From Globisporangium splendens (lineage: Eukaryota > Oomycota > Peronosporomycetes > Pythiales > Pythiaceae): a DNA stretch of 64,000 nt. The notes beneath the pieces were generated by a model that was not told the origin of the DNA, did no database searches, and was given only the letters and a program-made list of their open reading frames with translations. Location of the stretch: the NCBI GenBank assembly GCA_006386115.1, contig VFIW01000107.1, forward strand, positions 1 through 64,000. The letters are read 5' to 3'. The translations under genes and the position numbers were made by a program. This document shows positions 33,871-45,998 of this stretch, in pieces; position 1 is the first letter of the stretch, and each line of letters opens with the position of its first letter.

Positions 33871-36554
33871 TTATTGATCATGCTGACCATTTTGATTGAC
33901 AGTTTGCTGGCGAAATAACTCTGCGACGTGTGAGCTGTCGGTAGCATGCTCAGGGTTTTTGTCTGGCCGACACCTGACAAAACGCGGGAAGCGTAAAGCA
34001 AGACCTTTCGATACGCCTGCCTCTGCATTTACTTCCACGCTGTCGTCTTCTCCATCCGCTGACAGAGATGCACACGTGTACGATGGCGACAACGTGAGTT
34101 GAGTTGCTTTAATCTCCCACACCTCGCTTGGACTCAGCCACACATCGGGCTGACGACTTCGAATTTGACCCGAGTGTACATTTCCAGGAACTGTGCCGTC
34201 ATTTTGAAGAACGTGATGCTCTCTCAGGCGTTCAGAAAGTTGAGAAAGCTGAGCATCCGAAAACCCCGAGCCAACTTTGCCAATCGTCTACAATCGCAAC
34301 ACAAATATCAGCTATCACTTTCGAAAAGGAGAATCGTGTCAACTTCTCACCTCAAACTTGCCCGTCGACGAGTTGTATGCCGCCATCAAAAACGATCCAA
34401 ACACACCCGAACGCCGACCTCTACCGTAAAAAGCTCCAATCGGAACCAAATCCAAGGTATCAGGAAGGAACGTGCCGTGGTCTGCTTGTGGTCGAGATTT
34501 TTGCTTTGCTCTAGTCGAGATGGCGTCCAAACTCAAGGAAGAACTATCTGAAAGGTAGTCCTGCTTCACTTTCATCCACGAGTAGGATCGAACTCCGGCT
34601 TTGTAATCAGAAGCGTCATCAAGCGTTTTCACCATCAAACCTTCACATCCAGCGCCAACTGCTTCCTGGAGAAAGTCTTGCACAACTCCAGCATTGTGCA
34701 TCAAGGCTGCAGCTTGACCATCGGACGATTCTGCGGCGCTGAGGTCAATATCGAGGCTCTTGACAAACTCAAGGTACCCAGCTTGTTCGGTAATATGTTC
34801 TCGCAACAACGCTCTCCGATCACGGAGTGATCGATCAATCAATTTCTCTCCATTGAGATACAGCAGATCGAATCCAAACAGGCAGAAATCGGTCGTCGTC
34901 TTCGTTTGCAGCACTTGGAACGGAAGAAACCGCTGCGTCACACGATCCACCGCAACAACCTCTCCCTCCAAGATCAGTTCGTGGACTCCAGGTTGTAGCT
35001 GACGCTGCAACACATCTAACAAAGATCCGTACTTTTCCGTGTTATCTTCCATGTTGCGACTGAAGATGCGTCCGACGACTTCGGTATCATCATCTCCCAG
35101 CGACAGATGGATTTGAACGCGAGCACCATCGTATTTGTACTCGCAGGATGCAGTTTTGCTTGATGTCTTCTGGATGCGATCAATCACACTCTCGACACTG
35201 GAGATCGGATACGCTGACATCGTCAACACTGGCACTCCAACCGTTGGCGAAGCGTATCCATTGAGCCACTCGATCTTTTTGGTCAAGTCCTGCTCCCGTT
35301 GATTCGCATGCAAGAGGGACGCGAGTGCCGCATAATTCGGCTGCTGGGCGTAGGCCATAGTGACGCTCTCAGTCCACTGTTTCAAGGGAAATGGTAGCGA
35401 CGACTCTGCCAACTCGTGCTTTTCCTGAACATGTGGCTCTGGAGCACTCGCCATCGCTAGTGCTGCCAGAATGGATTTCTCTCCCATCCCAATGCGAAGG
35501 CTTTGATGCTATGCGAACATGCAGATATCAAGATGATGCACGAGTTAGAACTACGTGAGCCAAGTGCTGATAGAAAGCAAACATGAACAGCACGCACCGC
35601 GAGCATTCGGACGAGAAACACCATCTCTTCTGCAGATCTACGCAAATGGAGTAGTGCATAAGGTCATCATCTTCAGTTGTGACCAAGAGGCTGCCAGAGA
35701 ACAAGAAGAGTCGCACCTGCATTGCTTTAGCAGCTGAACCGCGCGTTGCTGCTTGCGGATGACGGCTCCATTGCCTTCTTCGCTCGCAAGACGAAGTAAC
35801 TCTTGGTGCACAAACGAGATCGAGAAGATCTTTGGCGACGCATCTGATTCATGGTGGTTGCTACCAGTGTCCACACCTCGTGGAGAAACGCGAATGCGTC
35901 CGCTATCGATCAGCGACTGCACGGCCGTCCCAAAGTCCGGGAACTGACTCATGCTAAGCGTATCGGTCTTGTTGTCGTCGCCGTCATTGGCCCCAGAAGC
36001 ATCACCCACCAATTGCGCCACGACCGGCGCAAAGTATCGTGTGCCGAAGCGTAGCTCCACGCCTTCATACGCAGGCGCCAACTAAGCAAATCAGCAGTCA
36101 GTGAAGGCACTGATTAAAGACATCGAGGCCATTATCACAGGTAAAACCAAACGACATTACCTGCGACGCAGTGAGATACAATGCCGACGCGAGATCGGCC
36201 GGCGTGGACGACCGACGCAGTAAATCGCGGAAGCAGGTTGCGAGCAGGCGCACGCTTGCATCTCGCGATTGCTTCACTTGCTGAGCACACTCACATACAT
36301 ACATACACAAGCAAGTACAATGCGAGATGAATCATCGGAACGCTTTCTGTTGTTGCTGCACTCACTGCATGGCATCTCGCGTGATTTTGTACCTCAATGG
36401 CTGCAAACGTCCGTGCGAGCTCCGAGAACGGGAACTGCTCCTGTGTCACACCGTGCGCGCGGTCGTCGTTGCTGCTAACTGAGCTGAAGCATCGGCGGCG
36501 CAACCGCGCGTCCGGAAGCCGCGTTTTCCTCCCGATTCCCCACGCGCGCAGCAT
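33871..36554 (-). CDS. LIG1: ATP-dependent DNA ligase I
   Basis: Seals nicks in Okazaki-fragment joining and repair. Inferred exons (high to low) are 36554-36393, 36280-36161, 36081-35717, 35637-35598 (40 bp), 35508-34351 and 34287-33871, all in phase, giving 753 residues. The N-terminal domain starts with FPFSELARTFAAIE and LAPAYEGVELRFG. The adenylation motif YKYDGARVQ has its Lys near residue 354. Other nucleotidyltransferase motifs are RNMEDNTEKYG, LEGEVVAVD, FGFDLLYLNGE, GCEGLMVKT and YSWMKVKQDYL. The OB domain ends with LRFPRFVRCRPDK. The chosen start gives MLRAWGIGRKTRLPDARLRR, a strong mitochondrial-type presequence; an upstream ATG at 36614 would add 20 residues. A long nuclear N-terminal tail, usual in animals, is absent. 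Confidence 0.92.
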
Positions 36555-36973
36555 TATGATGCGCGAGTGGTGGCTTGATTGGCTTGCTTTCGTTAAGTTC
36601 GCGTTGCAGTGCATGCAGCATGGACATGCGGACTTTACGCGGCAGAAGAAACCTCACCACAACGAAAATGCTATGCTCCCCTTTGCGATTAAATTCAAAA
36701 GCAACACGACGATGGCGAGTGGAGTGGAAATGATCAGGAAAAAGCGATATAAAAAAGGCAAAGGGATGGTTATTAGGTGAGGAAAGATATACGACGGAGA
36801 CAACGTATTGGGGCTTGTGAGGGGCTTCATCCTTCGTCCGTACACCGCCGAGGTGGAATAATGCGCCGGTGTCGTGCTTTCTTTCCCTTCAGTTCTTGTA
36901 CATTTTTTTCTGACGAAAGAAAATGAAAAAGAGAAAGAGGAGGAAAAAAAGGAGGGGGTCATGCGCTGCTTGC

Positions 36974-38005
36974 TTATGCCTGCAGCTGCGCGCGCGCATC
37001 CGTGAGCATGTGCGTGACGGCGGCGCTGCTCGGACGCAGAGCCGGGTCGAACTGCAGACACGCCTTGGCGATCTTGAGGATCACCTCGGGACAGTCGGGC
37101 GCGAACGACGGACGCAGCTCGCCCTTGGCCACCTTGATCACGATGGCCATGTCCGGCTGGCCGCCGCCTGCTCGGCTCGACGACTTCTCCTCGAACGGGA
37201 TCTCGCGCGTGTCGAGCTCCGAGAGCACGACACCGAACGAGTACACGTCGGCCTGCTCACTGTAGTTCTCGCCGAGCATCACTTCGGGCGCCGTCCAGCG
37301 CACCGTGCCGACCCCCGCCGTGAGCGTCTCCTCGTACGTGCGGTTCCGCGAGAGTCCGAAATCGGACAGCTTCGCGACCATGGCCGAGTTCAAGAGCACA
37401 TTGCGCGACTTGAGGTCACGATGGATGATCTTCGGGTTGAGCGAGTGCATGTACGAGAGCGCCTCGGCGATGTCGATGGCCATTGAGATCTTCTCCCGTC
37501 GCCAGCTCAGATCAATCTTGCGGTTCTCCAGCAGCGTGCGCACGTCGCCGCCGTCCATGTACTCGGTCACGCCACCCAGATCCTTGCCGTTGGTCCACGT
37601 GCAGCCGATGAAGCGCACGATCTTGGGGTGCACGAGGCGTGACATGGTCAGAATCTCACGCGAGAACGCCAGGGACTCCTCCTCGCCGTCGATCATGCGC
37701 TTGACCGCGACCGGCTGGCCGTGGTAGTGGCCGAGCCACACGACGCCGAACGCGCCGCTCGACACCTTGCGCGTGAGCAGCACCTCGGTCTCGTCCAGGC
37801 GGAAGCTCACGAGCTCCGGGAAGCAGTTGTCTGTGTTGGGCTTGGGCACCTGCGGCGGCGGCGGGTTGCGCGTGGGCACCGGTCGCGGGTTCTGGATCAG
37901 GTTCTCGTAGTTGGTGGCGGTGCCACGGCCATCGCGCGTGTACGGCGTCGTGGTCTCATTCTCCTTTTGCGGGGCCGGCTTGTCAAAGCAGCAGAACAAA
38001 CCCAT
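36974..38005 (-). CDS. Tyrosine-kinase-like (TKL) Ser/Thr protein kinase
   Basis: 343-residue single-exon kinase. The start MGLFCCFDK has Gly2 for N-myristoylation and two Cys for palmitoylation, so membrane attachment is likely. A Pro-rich linker (residues 40-56) precedes the kinase domain (about 75-340). The P-loop variant KVSSGAFGVVWLG replaces the first Gly by Ser. The rest is complete: VAVKRM (Lys102), HRDLKSRN (195-202), DFG (215-217), GTVRWTAPEV, ADVYSFGVVL and LRPS. This pattern (K-S-R-N after HRD, GT.RWTAPE) is that of plant- and oomycete-expanded TKL kinases. The substrate is unknown. The 3' flank (36780-36970) is AT- and purine-rich. Confidence 0.92.
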   Translation of the reverse strand: MGLFCCFDKPAPQKENETTTPYTRDGRGTATNYENLIQNPRPVPTRNPPPPQVPKPNTDNCFPELVSFRLDETEVLLTRKVSSGAFGVVWLGHYHGQPVAVKRMIDGEEESLAFSREILTMSRLVHPKIVRFIGCTWTNGKDLGGVTEYMDGGDVRTLLENRKIDLSWRREKISMAIDIAEALSYMHSLNPKIIHRDLKSRNVLLNSAMVAKLSDFGLSRNRTYEETLTAGVGTVRWTAPEVMLGENYSEQADVYSFGVVLSELDTREIPFEEKSSSRAGGGQPDMAIVIKVAKGELRPSFAPDCPEVILKIAKACLQFDPALRPSSAAVTHMLTDARAQLQA

Positions 38006-38028
38006 CGTGTCTGCATATTTGCATATTC

Positions 38029-38044
38029 ACACACACACACACAC
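38029..38044. repeat. CA microsatellite
   Basis: (CA)8 just upstream of the TKL kinase start codon, in its leader or promoter. Confidence 0.85.
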
Positions 38045-38295
38045 GCACAGAAGCATTAGTGGGTTACATGCGCGCGCCTGCCGCATGGAGAGCCGGGGTA
38101 TTGACTTACGTGCTGGCTGTGAACCGTCTATACAAAAAGTAAATATGACAGGTCGCCGAGAGAATCGTTGAGGCAGGCTTGTTGCGGAATGGAAGCACAG
38201 CGGCACAACCAAAACAAACCCAAGCCAACAAACGTGCAGACGAGGGAGCGAATACAAACTCGCATAGAAAACCCACAAACACACGAACAATTTGT

Positions 38296-38337
38296 GCTTT
38301 TTTGCTTTTTTTGCTTTTTTTGCTTTTTTGTTTTTTC
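38296..38337. repeat. TTTTTTGC tandem tract
   Basis: Four successive units of 6-7 T followed by GC, ending in a T run. On the minus strand it reads as a polypurine GCAAAAAA array, about 290 bp upstream of the kinase ATG. Confidence 0.8.
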
Positions 38338-41112
38338 CATGGCGCACTGAACTGAGGAGCTCTCTCCTTTCCACAGACGCTCCCCTTCCCCTATATTGCT
38401 TTGTCCAGCGGGACTGGTGCCCTAGCCCCAGGCAAAAGCGAACTGGCGTCTTGCAGTGTGTTGTGGGACGAGGTCATCTGACAGCACACACACAAAGTAG
38501 AACTTTATCCCTTTGAGGACATCATTATTCGGACATCAAGTGTTTATACGCGACAAGTATACAGTAGCTCGCAGTGCAGAAAACGGTCATGTCGAAAGAG
38601 ACCGTGGCAATAGCCAAACTAGGTTCGAAAACGAGTCGCACTTGACCCAGTGCGTCCTCCGAGTGGGTTCAGACTTGCAGGAACCGACAGAAATCAGCGC
38701 GAGCGAATCCAGTGTGTAATGCGCCACAGGCTCACAAAACCAGCGTTGCTGTTGTTGACTTTCGAAAGCAGCATCGTCCCAGCACATGGGTGGGCGAGTC
38801 GTGATTTGCCCATCCATTTCAACCAGGAGCAAACTGATTTGTGCGATCAAGACCTCATGCTGCACAGCGAAGAATCGGAATGTGCACAGTACCTGATTTA
38901 CTCGCACAACGATGGGATGTCCGCACAAGGGTCACAGCACAACTCGACACTGAGAAAGGACTCGTGGGAACCCAAAGCCAGCGACAATCTTGGAGTATGT
39001 ATGCAACTGGCAAGTGAGTTTAAATCCCGTAGAAGAAAATCCTGGTCTTGAATTTGAACCCAAGCCTCTGCTGTATACTGGTGCTCCACTGGAATATACT
39101 GAATCCAGAGAGAGAGAAAACTCTGCCGTTAGCCACCGAAACAATCGAGTCTCGTCTTCAAAATACCGGTTTGAGTTGAAACCTTCGATTACCGATGTCT
39201 TCAAAAAGTCGGTGCATCAGATGGATACCGGTATCGGAACGATAACTGGTTTTATGAAGAGAGTTGATCTTGAAAGGTGCCTCTGTTGTGACTCGCTCGC
39301 TCACTCACTTTGCCAGCCATACAAATGCGGTGCGCTTGAATGCAGCCATCCACGGAGAAAGCGCGGTAAACACAGTGCAGTTGTGTGTGAGTCTTGTAGC
39401 GCTCTTCGTTCATGCAAGCACGCAGCTCGTGCTGCAAAACAAGTGCATGCACAACCTGGCACCGCAAAGGTGAGGGTGCGATCTCCTATTTTGTTTTGCA
39501 AGTCGCAGTGAGGACATTTATGTCAAATAAAACACTCCAGATGCAACGAATGTTGCTTGTCTTCGCATCTCTAGCTACTGCGTTTTCCCAAAGTTCAAGG
39601 CGTGTTCTTGCTTGTCAAGCAAGTGAAAGATATGCGAAGATACTTGGTTGCATGCCAATGTGAAAAAAAAACTGCGGCCATCACAACTTTCTCGCTTGTG
39701 TCGGTTCAATCTGAGTCCATTCGAACGATGAGCTGCGCCAGTCGCATTGACTCGAGCGAATCAGACGCGACAGTCCCATGCATCCGAAGGTACTCCGTTC
39801 ATTCCTTCCTAAGACTGAAACGTTCCGAAAAGGATCAACTCGATGTCTTAGGCGAAACGACCAAGCCGCATACTCAGCGCCTGATTTCCTTTCCTCTCTA
39901 TTGCGCCGCACAGAACCATCATTTTGACGCAACATGGGATGCTGTGAAGCACGACATCAAAAGTTTCCTTGTTTGGCGGTCACAACCGCTTCTTCCTTGT
40001 ACATCACATCCCCCTTCTAATCCAATACAGTAGGATTGAAAATAGGCAGATATGTATAATAATTGTGATCTTGGTGTTTGATATGTCTTCCACAATGGAG
40101 AATGTCGCAAGAATCGCTAACGGAAGGGATTCCTCATCTCAATTTCCAAATGCACATCGAACTCGAAGCAAAGCGGCAACAAGGGAGTGTGTAGAGGTCC
40201 AACCACTGCGTAGAACAAAGAAGGACATGCACAATGAACTGGGCAGACTCCCACTGCACATGGACGCATAAACATGGAGGAATAAGAGCGAGACGAGATG
40301 GGAATGTGGCGGCTCCGTAATCACAAGTAGTGTGGAAAAAGCTACAGCTCTCAGTCGGTTTTTACGTCGTTTCGATTTTTGTTGTGCCAAGTTTTTTGAG
40401 GAGTGCATGCAGTGAGGTCAAAAAAGCCAGTTGTTGTCTCCGACTTTTGGCACCAGTACAGTTTTAATTGTGTCGAGCATAGTTGCAATGTTGCAAATAT
40501 TGTTGTGTATTGCAATCAGTCAACCTCAACAACTGCACAGTCGCAAAGGACTGTGTTTGTTAAAATTGTTTGTTTGTTCACTGCAACTGCATTTGTTGCT
40601 GTTGCAACTTGTGGAGTCGCGCGCAGCAGCATGCGTTCGGTTTGGATCTTGAAAGGGTGTGTTCGAACGGATCTATTATTTGCTAAAAGAACGTCATGGA
40701 AAACGCAAAAAGAAGAAGAAGAAGAAGAAAAAGCAGCATAAACGCAGCATAGGATAACGGAGTGAAACGGTGGAAAAAACAAAGAAAAAGAAGAAAAGCT
40801 TCCACCAAAAGAACGGATTGAAAGCTTCTACAAACGCCACGCGAACTTGCAAAAAAAACACAACGCAAGTGGTGCGCAAGTCCTCATTCGCAAGCGCCGC
40901 TCGCTTACGATCGCAATTCGCAAGGCAGGCAAACAAACAACAGCAAACCAATCCGCAACAGGGGTGCGACGACGCAACAACACACAGGCAAGCATTGCAT
41001 TGTTGCTAAATCTTGCCGACGAGCATTGCATTGCTGTTGTACAAGGTTACGAATTGGCAAAATCCAGCAAGTCGACGCTGACTAGTTGTGCACAAAGGGT
41101 TACGCAGAGACA

Positions 41113-43946
41113 ATGGGTGGTGGCAAGCGTAGCGCGAGCGCGCCGTCGCCGCAGCAGTACATGTACTTCCTCGAGGGTGGCCTACTGGTCGTCGGCAACC
41201 TGCTCAAGACCGACGCGTGGATCCACGACGAAGTGCGCACGCACTGCAACGTGTGCGTGCAGCAGTTCCTGCCGTTTCGACGTCGCCACCATTGCCGCAC
41301 GGTAGGTTACGCAACAACAGTGTTGTTGTCATGTTTGGGTTACGGAGCTGCTCAACTGCAGAAAGAAAGAAAATGACTGAGCCACATGCGTCGACTAACA
41401 CCTCTAAAAAATGCTATGTATAGTGTGGTGAAGTCGTGTGTAGCGGATGCTCGAGCCAGCGCAAGATCCGGCTGACGGATGTGAACGTCGAGTGCGCCAC
41501 GCGCGTGTGCACGTTCTGCATGATCCGCGCCACGGACGCGTCCATCAAGGCCAACGAGATGGCGATGCGCGAGACACTCGCCATGGGCAACCGGTGCATG
41601 TCGATCCTGCCCGTCCAGAGCAATCCAGGCGGCGGCAATCAGCAGCATTACACCATCTCCGCAGTGAATGGTGGTGCCCAGAACGGCGACAATCAGCAGC
41701 AGCCTCAGACCAGCAATGGACGCAACCCAGGCATGCGCCAGAAGCAACTCTCGATGTGGAGTATGGACTCAGAGCTCACGAACGGGAGCGTCGTGCAGCT
41801 CTGGCCGCAGCCGATCCCCGACGACGAGAGCGCGCGGCTGCAGATCGTGCGCAACTCGGTCATCCTGCGCCCGGACAACGATCCGACCATGAACCTGCTC
41901 GTGAGCATCGTGGCGCGCACCTTGGAGTGCCCCGTGGCGTTCATCGGGATCCTCGACGACAGCTTCCTCTGGTTCAAGGCCAGCGTCGGCTGGGACGCAA
42001 CCCACATACCCCGAGACGACTGCGTGTGCTCCCAGACGCTGGACCAGGGCAAGACGATGATCGTCCCTGACACGAACCTGGACAAGCACTTCCACGCCAA
42101 CAACCTCAGCATCGGCTCCAAGCCGCTGCGGTACTATGCGGGCTCGCCCATCCGCGTCATGGAGCGATGCATCGGCACTGTGTGTGCGCTGGACACGAGC
42201 CCTCACCGCGAGACTTCGTCCGCGATGCGAAGCACGCTGGAGGCTGTCGCTAACATCGTGTCTGAGGTGCTCGAGCAGCGTGTCGACGGATCTTCATCCA
42301 CCAGGGTACGTTCATTTAGAATTCAAAGCATGCCCTCATCCTCTAACATTGCCCTCCTTGTCCCGTGACTTTGTGCAGGTAACCGAGTCCACAGTGCGTT
42401 CGATGAACCGCACGCACACGGACATGTCGACGTTCCTCCAGGTGCCGCTGAGCGAGACGGCGTCGGACAGCAGCAGCGATCGAAGCAGCAGCGCCTCGGA
42501 CGACGGTGGGCTCCTGGATCTGCACGCGTCGTTGCATGGGCTCAACCTCGCGGATTACGCGTCGTCGCAAGGTAGCAGCGACGACCTCGAGTGGACGGAT
42601 CCGAGTCCGAGCATGTACCTCGCGATGTCGTCGGTGCCACTGGAGTACGGCGAGAAGATCGGTGTCTCAATGGAGTTTTTCCAGCGGCTCCAGAGCACGC
42701 TCTGGTGCGAACGTCCGTCCCAGGACGGCATCAAGGCGTTTGAACTTTTCCGTAGTGGCCGCCACTTCACGCGAGCCAACACCAAGCTTTCGGGCACGTG
42801 CGCCGAGGCCGTCGCGCACCTGCAGAACTACGAGAACGCGCGGATCTACGACAACATGTTCGCGCACGTGACGCGGCGCTACAAGCTTAGCACGCAGACG
42901 TGGATGGATGAAATCGTCTTCAAGCCAAGTACGTGGCTCTTGGCTGACTTACATAGGAGCTTTTTGGGAGTGATGCTGGTATCTGGTATCTGATCATGCT
43001 TCTCTTGTTATGTGCAGATGGAATCTCCGCAGGAAGAGAAGGGCTTCGCGTGCTCACACACTCACGACAGTACCCGGACGGCAGCACCGTTGTCGTGGCC
43101 ATGAACTCGAACAAGACCTACGAAGCCGACGAGAGCGACCTGCTCTTTGGCTGGTTCGTGGCGCCATGCAGCTTGCACGACGGTCTTGGATCTGTCAACG
43201 TCTCTTGCATCGTGGCGCAATCGCATTACGAGAACAACCAGCTCCAGGACCAGCATTTGGGCTGTGATCTGCTGCTGCGACTGCGACAGTGTCTCGCACA
43301 AGGCGGAAAGCGGCTGGCGCCACCTCCACCAGCATCCTCAAGCTTCGATATGGGCTCGGTAGCATCCACCATCACGCTGGGCTCCGCGACATCCACTCCG
43401 TCTCGGTTGAGGGACCACAGCGTACACTCCGACAACTCCCATGACAGTAGCAGCAACGAGCAACTCTCATATCAGGACCTCGTCCCCGCGGCGCCGTCAC
43501 CTATGTACGACAACTACGCAAACTATCGCCAAAGCGAGAGCTCCTTCGACAATCAGCGCCACCACGAGGCCAACGCGTCGTTCCTGGGCATCACGCGCTC
43601 GATCTCTGAGGAGAGCTTCGGAAGCTATGCGAGCAGTTCGACGAACACGAGCGCAGACATGGACTGCGCCAAGATCGTGCCCATCGCGAGCCGTTCGAAC
43701 CAGCTGCAGGCATCAAACCTGAACCAGAACGAGCGCATGATGCTCGATTTGCTGGACAAGACGATCTCGACGCAGGAGATCCTCGCGGCGCAGCAGCACG
43801 AGATGGCCAACGTCATCGGCTACCACGGCACGCAGCTCCAGCGGATATCGACGGCCATCGAGCGCGTCGAGACGCTGCTGGCAGACAGCAACGAGAAGCT
43901 CAAGCGCATGCCGCAGCCCAAGGCGCCTCGGCGCTCTATGTGTTAG
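41113..43946 (+). CDS. FYVE-GAF domain protein (START-like C-terminal part)
   Basis: Inferred exons are 41113-41301, 41424-42305, 42379-42928 and 43018-43946, in phase, giving 849 residues. The FYVE finger (about residues 33-95) has the WxxD start AWIHDE, CNVCVQQF, the PI3P-binding RRRHHCRTCGEVVCSGCS across the first intron, and RVCTFC. A Gln/Asn-rich linker precedes a GAF domain (about 175-330) with LVSIVARTLECPVAFIGI, FKASVGWDATHIPRDDCVC and MIVPDTNLD. A third region (about 430-640) with FFQRLQSTLWC and HVTRRYKLSTQTWMDEIVF resembles the START-like part of the expanded oomycete FYVE families. The C-terminus is Ser-rich and ends in a coiled coil (LLDKTISTQEILAAQQ) and a basic tail. Likely an endosomal PI3P-bound sensor; the GAF ligand is unknown. 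Confidence 0.88.
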
Positions 43947-44245
43947 TCGTTCGGTCGTACTGCGTCTCTCGCCCTTTGGATCTCCCACGCTCGTAGTTTG
44001 TCGCTTTGCTTTTTTACTTCTTTTCTCTCTTCCGCAGCCACAGTGTGTGGTTTTGTGTATCGGCATGCCGTTTACGCTGTTTTGAAAGCCTTTGCCCCAT
44101 CAGCTTTATTATCGTGTGCGATTCATTTGCGTCTTCGTTAGCATTACTTTGGTTGCTTCCATCTATCGATGAATCGCACCCTCCCTGTTTCTCTGTTCCA
44201 AACAGTGAAGGTTAAATAGTATGGCGTCAAAGCCCGCTTGTGCTG
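43947..44245. other. Convergent intergenic region
   Basis: T-rich 3' flank shared by the FYVE-GAF and Cys/His-repeat genes. No gene is seen. Confidence 0.5.
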
Positions 44246-45193
44246 TCAGGATTCGCGCGAGAGCATGCCCAGCAGAGACACTGCAAATGTCAAATTCGTG
44301 CTGTGCTCACTGCACAACTGTGTAGCAGACGACATCGCTTGGTTTCGGCAGCCACCAACGCGGCACCGGCTTTCCGCGTCATAATCCTTCTCTTCTTCTC
44401 GCTCTTCTAACTTGATTGATGCCTGAGCTCGCGCGTGCAATGATTCGACCGTAAATGCTGTTAACTTCTTTGTCTTCTTCTCAAAGTCACCACCTTCTTC
44501 GTTGATCAGTTGCTTCATTGTTCCAGTTTGTGGCATGAAAGAGCCTTCTGCCTTCTCCAGTTTGACAGCTGCGGGGGAACAGCGAGGTGCATTGCACTCT
44601 CTCGCTGGTGTTCTTCCCACGCTGGATAGCGGCGTCACAGCATCAGAACTTGCCATGTTGACGTCAGACGCGTCTCTCAATGCACGCAAACGCTCTGTTG
44701 CCCTCATGCTAACCCTCGCACCATCAGATCGAGTAGTGGCCAAACCGCTCTTCTTCTGGGAACGTGGTCCTCCTCCATGCATGCGGCAGCACCCTCCTCC
44801 CTGGCTTGTTTTCTGGCATCCCTCGACTCGACACCGCACACCACCTCCATGAGCCTTGCAGAATCTTCGCGATTGCGCGCTTTTCAGACAACCTTCCACT
44901 TCGCAGCGCTTGCCGCCGCCATGACGGATGCAGAATCCACCGCCCTGGTCGCTGAGCATACAGCCCAGCTGATTGCATCGCTTGCCGCCTCCATGAGCCT
45001 TACAGAAACCCCGTGACCGCGCAAAGCTCTCACATACCGGCGCCATGCATCGCTTCATCGTCCGCGGTCGCGACAGCTTCTTCATGCTCTCGACTGGGTT
45101 GTCCAGCTTTGCCGATGGGTCTTGTAGCTGCTGTTGATGCTGCGACTGTGAGGATTGCGTGGCGGCAACGACGAACGCACTGAGGACTTGCAT
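44246..45193 (-). CDS. Cys/His GGG-repeat protein (WRKY19-like zinc-binding repeats)
   Basis: 315 residues, single exon. Four consecutive units lie between about residues 45 and 150. Each has the spacing C-x4-C-x8-C-x2-H followed by GGG(K/V/P)RC, for example CKAHGGGKRC and CIRHGGGKRC. A half unit, CRVGGCRNQ...LCSEH, lies near the C-terminus. Such repeats are known in plant proteins annotated as WRKY19-like and are common in oomycetes; they presumably bind zinc. Function is not established; a nuclear role is plausible given the basic surroundings (KKLSRPRTMKRC). The ATG at 45193 was chosen. The open frame upstream would read through the GA microsatellite as a Leu-Ser run and is probably untranslated leader. 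Confidence 0.8.
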   Translation of the reverse strand: MQVLSAFVVAATQSSQSQHQQQLQDPSAKLDNPVESMKKLSRPRTMKRCMAPVCESFARSRGFCKAHGGGKRCNQLGCMLSDQGGGFCIRHGGGKRCEVEGCLKSAQSRRFCKAHGGGVRCRVEGCQKTSQGGGCCRMHGGGPRSQKKSGLATTRSDGARVSMRATERLRALRDASDVNMASSDAVTPLSSVGRTPARECNAPRCSPAAVKLEKAEGSFMPQTGTMKQLINEEGGDFEKKTKKLTAFTVESLHARAQASIKLEEREEEKDYDAESRCRVGGCRNQAMSSATQLCSEHSTNLTFAVSLLGMLSRES

Positions 45194-45235
45194 TATACCT
45201 CTCAGATGGCAACAGCAGCGTCCAGAGGCACACAC

Positions 45236-45238
<3 letters not shown>

Positions 45239-45272
<34 letters not shown>
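45239..45272. repeat. GA microsatellite
   Basis: About 17 GA dinucleotides in the presumed leader of the Cys/His-repeat gene. Confidence 0.9.
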
Positions 45273-45275
<3 letters not shown>

Positions 45276-45589
45276 ACAGATATGAGGAGCGCGAAGCTTG
45301 GCGTTGCCTTGGCTTTCCATGTCGGCTGCTGCGACCTTCGCGTCACCTGCACCAAGAAAGGCAACCAAATGCTCGCTGGGAAAGTACACGCACATTCGTC
45401 GTAATTACACGTTTTTACACTTTTTACGAGATCAGAATGATGATCAAACAGTAACCAGAGTGCACGTTGAAGCCATGCAAATCAATGCCACTTTGTCGTG
45501 GAAGTCAAGTCTCTGTCAAAAAGTGTCCAGACCTTCTGTGACCACGTTGCCAGCTACAGCCGACGAGAATTCGACATCGCGAAATCTCG

Positions 45590-45648
45590 CACGACTAACG
45601 TCGACTGATCGTTTTTTTATACAATATCTTCCACGACTACAGTCGACT
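45590..45648. repeat. CACGACTA-n-GTCGACT motif, copies 1 and 2
   Basis: Copies at 45590-45606 (CACGACTAACGTCGACT) and 45632-45648 (CACGACTACAGTCGACT). A third, identical to copy 2, is at 47033-47049 on the far side of the transposase remnant. The core AGTCGACT is palindromic. Confidence 0.6.
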
Positions 45649-45998
45649 AAAGATGTCGAGCATCGTGTTTCAGCACGACTTCAGCTGGATATTAGCTTCA
45701 TCACAATTGAGTAAATAGTTGCCAGATGTAGGTTGCCTACGTCGACGACATCTGCGCCGCCCACCCCTGTTGCGTTGCACCGTTTGGGGCGCTGCGTCTG
45801 GCCACATGATGGCTTGGTCGGCTCGTTCGAACTCGTTTACCACAGCAATTGGAAGATTGGTTGAAACTTCCCATGTTGGGATTTCCAAACCAACCAACCT
45901 AAATAAAGTGTATCGTTACCTATGTCCTGTCTTGCTTTTATGTTCTCTACAGCAAAGACGTCTTCATTGAGGTCCAATGAAGCAACGTCGAGTGGCGC

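Larger units (their letters stand above)
38006..41112. other. 3.1 kb intergenic region
   Basis: Lies between the divergent TKL kinase and FYVE-GAF genes. No gene could be supported. Open frames of 100-170 codons (for example 38650-39051 and 38990-39511, +) show no family features and overlap in different frames. It contains a CA microsatellite, a TTTTTTGC tract and, at 40700-41000, A-rich sequence. Promoters of both flanking genes must be here. Small multi-exon genes cannot be excluded. Confidence 0.5.

Noticed and set aside
39020..39090. tRNA-like B box (GGTTCAAATTC) on the minus strand
   Set aside because: The T-arm would need an eight-base loop and no A box or cloverleaf could be drawn.
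38650..39511. Two overlapping + strand open frames of 133 and 173 codons
   Set aside because: Different frames, no family motifs, and spacer-like base composition.
45194..45364. N-terminal extension of the Cys/His-repeat protein with a Leu-Ser run
   Set aside because: The run is only the GA microsatellite read in frame; the ATG at 45193 is more likely the start.
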